In this document: positions 6,445-10,678 of the stretch, in pieces | Layout: every line of letters begins with the position of its first letter | Position numbering within the stretch: position 1 is the stretch's first letter | DNA from: Erysipelotrichia bacterium | Lineage (GTDB): Bacteria > Bacillota_I > Bacilli_A > Erysipelotrichales > Erysipelotrichaceae | Direction of reading: 5' to 3' | Length of the DNA stretch: 10,678 nt | Assembly (NCBI GenBank): GCA_009916335.1 | Contig: SAAR01000101.1 | Coordinates: 1-10,678, forward strand | The notes under the pieces: model-generated | Told to the model about the DNA's origin: nothing | Seen by the model: the letters and a program-made list of their open reading frames with translations, nothing else | Database searches by the model: none | Made by a program: the position numbers and the translations under genes

Positions 6445-6987
6445 TTAAGATATAGGTGAATGTTGATTTACTGCAATGTTTTTCTTTTGTTCATCAAAAA
6501 ACCATGCTATAAAACTATCACTTCCTTTGATAATCCAAAAATCATTTTTGAAAATAAAGCTAATAGGAAATCTAAGGGTTTCAATACTTTTATGTTGTAG
6601 AACAATCGCCTTTTTTTTTGATTGTGGCAGATCTAAGTAAAAATCACATGGATTAATGAGCTCACCCTCATATTCAAAAAAATTGATATTTTGATAAGTG
6701 AGAATTTTGGCATTTTTGGAAACAACAAAAAAAATAAATAAAAAATAGTTTACATAAATAGAAAAAGTGCATAAAACAAGAAGACCAAAATCAAGCTTAT
6801 GCAGATTATTGACATAATAAATCAGCAGTAAAAACCCTGGTGTTAATTTTAGCATAAATAACGAGAACGGTTGCGCATGCCAAATGGCAAAAATGTGTGA
6901 CGGTAAGATCTTTGGTGCATTGATTGTCAGATTATTTTGGATGCCAATACCATTCGCATTATTGATAACATGTTGATGTTCTGGCAT
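6445..6987 (-). CDS. Two-TM membrane protein sharing a motif with the adjacent XRE regulator
   Basis: A 180-aa protein of no recognised family. Residues 1-30 are polar and carry HVINNANGIGIQNN (6-19), nearly identical to a segment of the upstream XRE protein. Two hydrophobic segments follow (about 43-60 and 67-90), then a 90-aa, probably cytoplasmic, C-terminal domain rich in aromatic residues (ending IIKGSDSFIAWFFDE). The small gap between the TM segments suggests a hairpin with both ends in the cytoplasm, so the motif could meet its partner there. Start and stop overlap the XRE gene as TAATG, indicating translational coupling and a joint function. It converges on the nucleotidyltransferase gene with only 16 bases between and no obvious terminator. 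Confidence 0.8.
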   Translation of the reverse strand: MPEHQHVINNANGIGIQNNLTINAPKILPSHIFAIWHAQPFSLFMLKLTPGFLLLIYYVNNLHKLDFGLLVLCTFSIYVNYFLFIFFVVSKNAKILTYQNINFFEYEGELINPCDFYLDLPQSKKKAIVLQHKSIETLRFPISFIFKNDFWIIKGSDSFIAWFFDEQKKNIAVNQHSPIS

Positions 6988-7421
6988 TATTTAAAACTTG
7001 CTTGAATAGTTTGTAGCATTTGCGTTTCGAGCTGGTGCAATGATGCTTTTAAAAAATTGATTTGATCATAATTTTTAGCGGTTGTGTAGATGCGTTGAAA
7101 AAGCTTCAGCATTTCATCGTTTTCATGCATGTTTTGATTTTCTTGTGGAACATGAGAATTGTTTTGAATACCAATACCTCCAGCATTGTTAATTACCTGA
7201 TCTCTCATAGTAATTTCCCAAAATTTTTGCAAACCATCTTCCCCTTTTGATAAAGCTAAAATTTGTGCATATTTATCAATCGGTGGGACCTGCCTGCCCG
7301 TTTCCCAATTTGCTAATGTTGTTTTGGAAACTCCAATTTTTTCTGAGAGGTCTTGTTGAGAGAGACCTAAATCAGACCTCAATTTTTTGAGTGAAGATAT
7401 AATATATTGTTCATTTTCCAT
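6987..7421 (-). CDS. XRE-family regulator with a VINNAxGIGIQNN linker motif
   Basis: A 144-aa protein. Residues 8-57 are a clear Cro/CI-type HTH: LKKLRSDLGLSQQDLSEKIG, then VSKTTLANWETGRQVPP as recognition helix and the family's WE.G signature. Next comes QVINNAGGIGIQNN (75-88), shared with the membrane protein made from the next gene, then a polar linker and a predicted C-terminal helix (about 103-142) that could dimerise. The ATG at 7421 follows AAGGG (7429-7433) by 7 bases. It is divergent from the recombinase operon, with overlapping -10 boxes and a 15-bp inverted repeat between, so it is the likely repressor of that region. HTH function is confident; the partner role of the motif is inference. 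Confidence 0.88.
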   Translation of the reverse strand: MENEQYIISSLKKLRSDLGLSQQDLSEKIGVSKTTLANWETGRQVPPIDKYAQILALSKGEDGLQKFWEITMRDQVINNAGGIGIQNNSHVPQENQNMHENDEMLKLFQRIYTTAKNYDQINFLKASLHQLETQMLQTIQASFK

Positions 7422-7431
7422 TAAAAAACCC

Positions 7432-7460
7432 TTGACTGTACAAATAAATTAAACTATAAT
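7432..7460 (+). promoter_or_regulatory. Consensus sigma70 promoter of the recombinase operon
   Basis: TTGACT (7432-7437), 17 bases, TATAAT (7455-7460): the best promoter in the window, with a start expected near 7467. It is flanked by TTGAC/GTCAA as an inverted pair (7432-7436, 7461-7465). Its -35 overlaps the RBS of the divergent XRE gene. Confidence 0.75.
7453..7458 (-). promoter_or_regulatory. Candidate -10 of the XRE/membrane-protein unit
   Basis: On the minus strand 7453-7458 reads TATAGT, overlapping the rightward TATAAT almost completely. It would start transcription near 7447 and leave a leader of about 25 bases containing the AAGGG RBS. A minus-strand TTGACA (7460-7465) exists, but its 17-bp partner is a poor TGTACA. 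The two polymerases could not bind at once. Confidence 0.4.
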
Positions 7461-7461
7461 G

Positions 7462-7505
7462 TCAATATATTTATATAAAATGCATAGAAAATATAAATAT
7501 ATTGA
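7462..7505. repeat. 15-bp perfect inverted repeat in the divergent promoter region
   Basis: TCAATATATTTATAT (7462-7476) and its exact complement ATATAAATATATTGA (7491-7505) are separated by 14 bases that include ATGCAT. It spans the rightward start site and first transcribed bases. It could be an operator for the XRE protein or, in RNA, a hairpin at the mRNA 5' end. A perfect 15-bp match is unlikely by chance even in AT-rich DNA, though low complexity lowers its significance. Confidence 0.65.
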
Positions 7506-7560
7506 TTAAATGATATCAAAAAATTGATTTTAATTCAAGTTGAATAAAAGGTTGTTATCC

Positions 7561-7968
7561 ATGAAAAAACAAAACCCGCTCATGTTTTTTGCAAAAACAT
7601 CGAAAACATTGCAGTTGCAAATCATTAAAATAGTGATTGAAGCGTTTCATCAGAAAGAGATTGTCAAACCAATGGAAGAAGAGTTCTTGATACTTTTGCA
7701 AGAATGCTGCGAAGAGCTCAAACAAGCTCTCAAAGGCAAGGGGAAAGATCAAAACAAAGACATTGATCATATCACTCAAGTCGATAAATTGTGCCAGTTA
7801 TCGATCAAAAACAAGAGAACCAAACCAAGCTACCAGGCTTCAAAATTACGTATGCGAAAAAATGAAGCCATCAAATTACGAAATGATGGCATGAGCTGGC
7901 GAGAAATGGAGAAACATTTCAAAATGGATCACACAACCATACAAAAGGAGATGAAAAAATGGCACTAA
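7561..7968 (+). CDS. Small DNA-binding protein with C-terminal HTH, first gene of recombinase operon
   Basis: A basic 135-aa protein. The N-terminal 60 residues look helical (LQLQIIKIVIEAF, then EEEFLILLQECCEELKQAL), followed by a charged linker. Residues 101-134 form a Hin/resolvase-like HTH: NEAIKLRNDGMSWREMEKHF, then MDHTTIQKEM. The family is not recognised, but a role as operon regulator or recombination accessory protein fits. The ATG at 7561 is preferred over a TTG at 7540, because AAAGG (7547-7551) lies between them at good spacing for the ATG. Its last codons overlap the next gene by 10 bases. The 5' leader of about 95 bases carries the 15-bp inverted repeat. Confidence 0.75.
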   Translation: MKKQNPLMFFAKTSKTLQLQIIKIVIEAFHQKEIVKPMEEEFLILLQECCEELKQALKGKGKDQNKDIDHITQVDKLCQLSIKNKRTKPSYQASKLRMRKNEAIKLRNDGMSWREMEKHFKMDHTTIQKEMKKWH

Positions 7969-8540
7969 GAGCAGAGGAAACGGAATTTTTGAACCGCGCC
8001 GATCAGGTTTTGATGAAGAACCTGAATCACATGAAAGATCAATTCAACGCAATACTTGAGAATGCAAATCCTCAAGCATTGCTTGATATTGCTCAAAGTC
8101 TTCATGATACACAAAATCGTATGATTATTTATGAAGCGATTATGCTGATATCTATACTGATTGCTATTTGGTACTTTTATTACATATTCTCAGGCCGGTT
8201 TATTGACACTTTGCATGAAAAAATTTCAATACATTTGATCAAAAATTTCAATGAGAAGATATCTTTTCAAGAAGAGCGCTTGAAAAAACTCGAAACAATA
8301 TACAAAATTCAATTTGATCTTGCGCAAGAGACGAATACATTACTTAAGCGGCAACATCAATACGCATCAAACACTTTGCATTCGATCAGTGAGTTTGAGC
8401 AAAAACTTGAAAAGCTTGCCCAAGAAAATATGCGGTTGCATGCCGAGCTTAGCAAAACACAAAATATTTTGCGTAAAAAAATCAAAAAGGAGGAGAACAA
8501 TGCGGGGCAGTCACGCGAATATTTTGACAGAGATATGTAA
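7959..8540 (+). CDS. Membrane-anchored coiled-coil protein
   Basis: A 193-aa protein of unknown family. The N-terminal 53 residues are charged and helical. One TM segment spans about 56-77 (IIYEAIMLISILIAIWYFYY). The C-terminal 110 residues are almost entirely heptad-like helix (FQEERLKKLETIYKIQFDLA to LEKLAQENMRLHAEL) and end in a lysine-rich stretch. The layout suggests a membrane-tethered rod, though orientation cannot be decided. AAGGAG (7945-7950), 8 bases before the ATG, is a strong RBS sitting inside the previous gene. The 3' end overlaps the recombinase start by 41 bases. A membrane coiled-coil protein between an HTH protein and a recombinase is an odd association. Confidence 0.75.
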   Translation: MALRAEETEFLNRADQVLMKNLNHMKDQFNAILENANPQALLDIAQSLHDTQNRMIIYEAIMLISILIAIWYFYYIFSGRFIDTLHEKISIHLIKNFNEKISFQEERLKKLETIYKIQFDLAQETNTLLKRQHQYASNTLHSISEFEQKLEKLAQENMRLHAELSKTQNILRKKIKKEENNAGQSREYFDRDM

Positions 8541-9510
8541 GGTGATTTATGAGCCGGAACTCTCAAAAATTGAGCAAAAGAAAGAGGGCCTTCTTGCCAA
8601 TGCGCATACAGTTGAGACTTATAAAAATATTTGGGATGAGATCATTCAATTTGTTTTGGTTGAATGCAAAATTAAAGATTTTCAAGCAATCGAATCACAA
8701 CATATTGAAAGTTATTTTTCACAAAAACTTCAAACAGGCATCACAATTCAATACGCTGAATTAATTTCGAGCGCAATCGGAAAGCTTGAAATAGCCCTAA
8801 AAAAGCTCGCTCAAAAATTTCACAATCATCATAAATACGCGGAGTACGATTTTTCGATTCGATTTAAGCTACTCAAAGAGGCTAAAGAGGCAAATATGTT
8901 AAAAAAAGGATCGAAAGTCAAATATTATTCAAGAGCTTACGCAAATCCTTGTGCATTAATCAATGCTCTAACGCATCCTTTGTTCAGATTAGCCGCGACG
9001 ATTCAATTTGAGGGTGGGGCTAGGGTAAGTGCAGTTGAAAAAATCTATCCATTGAGGCAAATTAAACCGCACAAGCTAATCGATAATAAGCTGACCAATA
9101 TCGAAATTGTCAAAGAATCGCCAAAGCATGTTTTTGTGAAACAATTGCAAGGCATTCAACCTGATTTTTACACAAAAGAAAAAGTGGGGTATTTGCTGAC
9201 AGTTGAAAAGGGCGGGAAACCGGGTCTTGTACGGATTTCAATCGATACATATGAGTTATTAGAGATGTACTTAGAAGAAAATGGATCGTTTGAAATCGCT
9301 TATGATGCGTATATTGACGCTTTGAAAGAGGCTGCCGAAAAAACGCATCAAACGTATAACGGAAGTCATGGTCTGCGTTGGAATTACGCACAAAATAGAA
9401 TTGTTGAACTTCAAGAATACGGCTATTCATATGCTCAGTCTGAGCAAATTGTAAGCTGGGAGATGAAACATAATCGCGCATCCATAACACAACATTACAT
9501 AGGACATTAG
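8500..9510 (+). CDS. Tyrosine recombinase (phage-integrase family)
   Basis: A 336-aa site-specific recombinase with the complete catalytic set: R175 in EGGARVSAVEKI, a lysine in the beta-hairpin TVEKGGKPG (K237 or K240), H290 and R293 in SHGLRWNYA, H324 in MKHNRASIT, and the nucleophile Y333 in TQHYIGH. The N-terminal region (about 30-110) matches the helical core-binding (SAM-like) domain: HTVETYKNIWDEIIQFV. The tyrosine lies only three residues from the end. The start is ATG 8500 after a very strong AAAAAGGAGGAG; the frame is open further upstream but has no RBS there. No flanking att duplication was seen, so it may act in plasmid dimer resolution, inversion or element mobility. Strong family call, unknown target. 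Confidence 0.9.
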   Translation: MRGSHANILTEICKVIYEPELSKIEQKKEGLLANAHTVETYKNIWDEIIQFVLVECKIKDFQAIESQHIESYFSQKLQTGITIQYAELISSAIGKLEIALKKLAQKFHNHHKYAEYDFSIRFKLLKEAKEANMLKKGSKVKYYSRAYANPCALINALTHPLFRLAATIQFEGGARVSAVEKIYPLRQIKPHKLIDNKLTNIEIVKESPKHVFVKQLQGIQPDFYTKEKVGYLLTVEKGGKPGLVRISIDTYELLEMYLEENGSFEIAYDAYIDALKEAAEKTHQTYNGSHGLRWNYAQNRIVELQEYGYSYAQSEQIVSWEMKHNRASITQHYIGH

Positions 9511-9518
9511 GAGAGAAA

Positions 9519-9971
9519 ATGGCAGAAAAAGTTAAAAAAATCGTCGTGCCTAAAAACAAAAAAATCTCAGATTTTTATATAAAAACGCTTGAGAATGAGC
9601 ATCAGATGGCACTTGAACTTAAAACAGTAGATTTTATTGATGAATTTTTTGATTTGTATGGACAGAGGGAAGGTAAAGAGCTTTACTATGAAGCCTATTA
9701 TTTACTAAGAAAAGGCTTCTTTCCAAGAAAATATATCTATTTTGTTCTTTATAACCGTTTTAAACGAGTGTTTCGAAAACAAAACATTCAGCAGTTGCAA
9801 GGACTAGAAGGTTTTTTTGCAAAATCAACACTCAATAGTGCTGTAGCTGCGTTTTGTAAAAATAAACCGTATGAAGATAGCCCATATTCGAGATGTTATC
9901 GACAAGAAAGATGGAGTAGGATAATAAAATACAGAATTATCCAATTCCTTGGGAAAATATTTCAAAAATAA
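9519..9971 (+). CDS. Hypothetical 150-aa protein, last gene of recombinase operon
   Basis: Not recognised. It is soluble-looking, very rich in Lys, Tyr and Phe, and basic overall. It begins with a KKIVVPKNKKI stretch, followed by helical segments (FIDEFFDLYGQREGKELYYE, then FPRKYIYFVLYNRFKRVFRK) and a basic C-terminus. The net charge and aromatic content would suit nucleic-acid binding, but there is no specific motif. AGGAGA overlaps the recombinase stop, so the start is 8 bases after it and cotranscription is near certain. The operon terminator follows after about 90 bases. A recombination directionality factor or operon-specific accessory protein is possible; nothing proves it. Confidence 0.75.
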   Translation: MAEKVKKIVVPKNKKISDFYIKTLENEHQMALELKTVDFIDEFFDLYGQREGKELYYEAYYLLRKGFFPRKYIYFVLYNRFKRVFRKQNIQQLQGLEGFFAKSTLNSAVAAFCKNKPYEDSPYSRCYRQERWSRIIKYRIIQFLGKIFQK

Positions 9972-10058
9972 GAAAATCTTTTAGTTTTTTCAATATGATT
10001 TAAAATGTGGCTAAGAAAGTAGATAATCCGTTTGAGTAAATTGAAAGGTTTGCGTAAG

Positions 10059-10099
10059 AAAATGAACGCTCGAACCGGGCAATCCGAGCGTTCATTTTT
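10059..10099 (+). terminator. Strong, probably bidirectional terminator
   Basis: A 14-bp perfect stem (10059-10072 with 10085-10098; core AATGAACGCTCG/CGAGCGTTCATT) with a 12-base loop is followed by a T run on the plus strand and reads into TTTTC on the minus strand. It sits between the rightward recombinase operon and the leftward genes at the right end. Confidence 0.85.
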
Positions 10100-10140
10100 A
10101 AAAAAGTTAAGTTGTTCTACACAAAAAGGAGGTTTTTGTC

Positions 10141-10236
10141 TTGGTAGTGAAAGTATATGATATTGATCTAAACAGATTTCAAATGCTTTGTGAATCAATA
10201 GTAAATTTTAAACAGCTTTTTTCATCAACCTCCTAA
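10141..10236 (+). CDS. Possible 31-aa small ORF behind a consensus Shine-Dalgarno
   Basis: AAAGGAGG (10125-10132) is a near-perfect ribosome site 8 bases before TTG 10141, opening a 31-codon frame (an alternative GTG lies at 10147) that ends at 10236, inside the convergent membrane-protein gene. The site lies in the loop of ACAAAAA/TTTTTGT (10121-10127, 10133-10139), so pairing could control access. No promoter was found after the upstream terminator and the peptide has no recognisable feature, so chance is a fair explanation. Confidence 0.2.
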   Translation: MVVKVYDIDLNRFQMLCESIVNFKQLFSSTS

Positions 10237-10462
10237 ACTCATCCACAACACTTTCTAAGATAATTTGGCGTTGCATATCATCTTCATGGTACTTTGTATA
10301 GCTAAATTCAGGATGTATCTCTTGATAAAGCCTCCTGGCAATCTCTTTTCCTAAAATACGATTCAGCGCTGCTTCATATCGTCTATTGATAGGTTTTAAA
10401 ATGAAAGCATACATCATAAGAATTACTATCATCCCAACAAAGGGTAATATGAAATCACTCAT
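10208..10462 (-). CDS. Small single-TM protein downstream of a Phd/YefM-like antitoxin
   Basis: An 84-aa protein. An N-terminal hydrophobic segment (about 4-22, FILPFVGMIVILMMYAFIL) is followed by a charged helical tail (NRRYEAALNRILGKEIARRL to VVDEFRRLMKKAV). The ATG at 10462 is chosen over a TTG at 10516 because AAAGGAG (10470-10476) precedes it by 7 bases. No RelE/ParE or Doc toxin features are visible. Its start overlaps the stop of the antitoxin's alternative frame as ATGAGTGA, suggesting coupled translation. It could be a membrane-acting toxin or an unrelated small protein; the family is unknown. Confidence 0.7.
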   Translation of the reverse strand: MSDFILPFVGMIVILMMYAFILKPINRRYEAALNRILGKEIARRLYQEIHPEFSYTKYHEDDMQRQIILESVVDEFRRLMKKAV

Positions 10463-10512
10463 CTTGATTCTCCTTTGAAGGGTGTTTTTCATATATTTTG
10501 GCTCGCAACGTG

Positions 10513-10678
10513 TCAAAGTCCTCCAAAGGATGTGGCTCTTTTTTTATCTCTTGTGTTAATCCGCTCTTCTATAATCTTAGCAATTTCCATATCCTCTAAA
10601 TGCTCCTCAATAGCTTTAAGTCTGTAAAACTCATTGATGGGTAAAAGAACCACTTGAGGCTCTTTGTTTTCATACAGA
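10513..10678 (-). CDS. Phd/YefM-like antitoxin, partial and possibly frameshifted
   Basis: The N-terminus lies beyond the window edge. The visible part has the middle of a Phd/YefM antitoxin: KEPQVVLLPINEFYRLKAIE (compare 'piavLvs..eYerLealee') followed by an acidic helix LEDMEIAKIIEERI. This frame stops at 10513 soon after an A7 run (10539-10545 on the plus strand as T7). Removing one A, or a +1 slip there, continues into a polar tail, KKEPHPLEDFDTLRAKIYEK and nine more residues, stopping at 10455 and overlapping the next gene's ATG. The longer version looks more natural for the family's toxin-binding tail. Phd/YefM proteins repress their operon and neutralise a partner toxin. Confidence 0.65.
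   Translation of the reverse strand, partial: LYENKEPQVVLLPINEFYRLKAIEEHLEDMEIAKIIEERINTRDKKRATSFGGL

Noticed and set aside
7432..7465. TTGAC/GTCAA as a separate inverted-repeat operator
   Set aside because: The arms are only 5 bp, and the left one is the -35 hexamer itself, so the symmetry may simply reflect opposing promoter elements.
8314..8499. 62-residue N-terminal extension of the recombinase frame
   Set aside because: It overlaps the coiled-coil gene in another frame, is Lys/Arg-rich and unlike integrase N-termini. A very strong AAGGAGGAG immediately precedes the ATG at 8500.
9110..9559. 149-aa minus-strand frame opposite the recombinase C-terminus
   Set aside because: It is antisense to the conserved catalytic boxes of the recombinase. 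The open frame is a by-product of that codon pattern.
9962..10198. 78-aa minus-strand frame over the terminator
   Set aside because: It would read straight through the 14-bp terminator stem and has no RBS of its own.

Overview
This AT-rich window looks like the replication/partition backbone of a low-GC plasmid plus part of its accessory load, most likely from the Campylobacterota (Sulfurospirillum/Sulfurimonas/Arcobacter-type). The support is indirect: AT-rich DNA, promoters recognisable mainly by their -10 box, TTATTCAC-type DnaA boxes, and a Rep_3 initiator with iterons next to parAB. No rRNA, tRNA, CRISPR array or intact insertion sequence was recognised.

Backbone (1-3360). A Rep_3-type initiator (125-970) is flanked on both sides by a 17-bp iteron (consensus cttctAtAAAaCTGTTT). 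Downstream lies a probable origin with more iterons, two DnaA boxes and AT-rich DNA (971-1321). Then come parA with an N-terminal DNA-binding domain (1322-2365) and parB (2375-3247). ParB is followed by a GTTTC/GAAAC palindrome that could be a terminator, a parS-like site or both, and by two iterons facing each other.

Middle (3361-4700). A leftward gene for an unrecognised Cys-containing 215-aa protein may have a small membrane ORF upstream. About 700 bases follow without a convincing gene. They hold a cluster of TGTTGATT repeats around a leftward promoter and a hairpin-rich block of unknown nature.

Defence/stability genes (4697-7421). An AbiEi-like winged-helix regulator, apparently made from a leaderless mRNA, overlaps an AbiEii-like nucleotidyltransferase; together they resemble a type IV toxin-antitoxin pair. 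Facing them is a two-gene unit for an XRE regulator and a two-TM protein. These two unrelated proteins share an almost identical motif, VINNAxGIGIQNN, conserved at protein level despite many synonymous codon changes. This is the most intriguing signal in the window.

Recombinase operon (7432-10099). A consensus promoter, overlapping the XRE promoter, drives four tightly packed genes: a small HTH protein, a membrane-anchored coiled-coil protein, a tyrosine recombinase with the full catalytic set, and a 150-aa protein of unknown function. The operon ends at a strong, probably bidirectional terminator.

Right end (10100-10678, leftward). A Phd/YefM-like antitoxin is cut by the window edge and seems disrupted or recoded at an A7 run. 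It overlaps a small single-TM protein rather than a recognisable RelE/Doc toxin.
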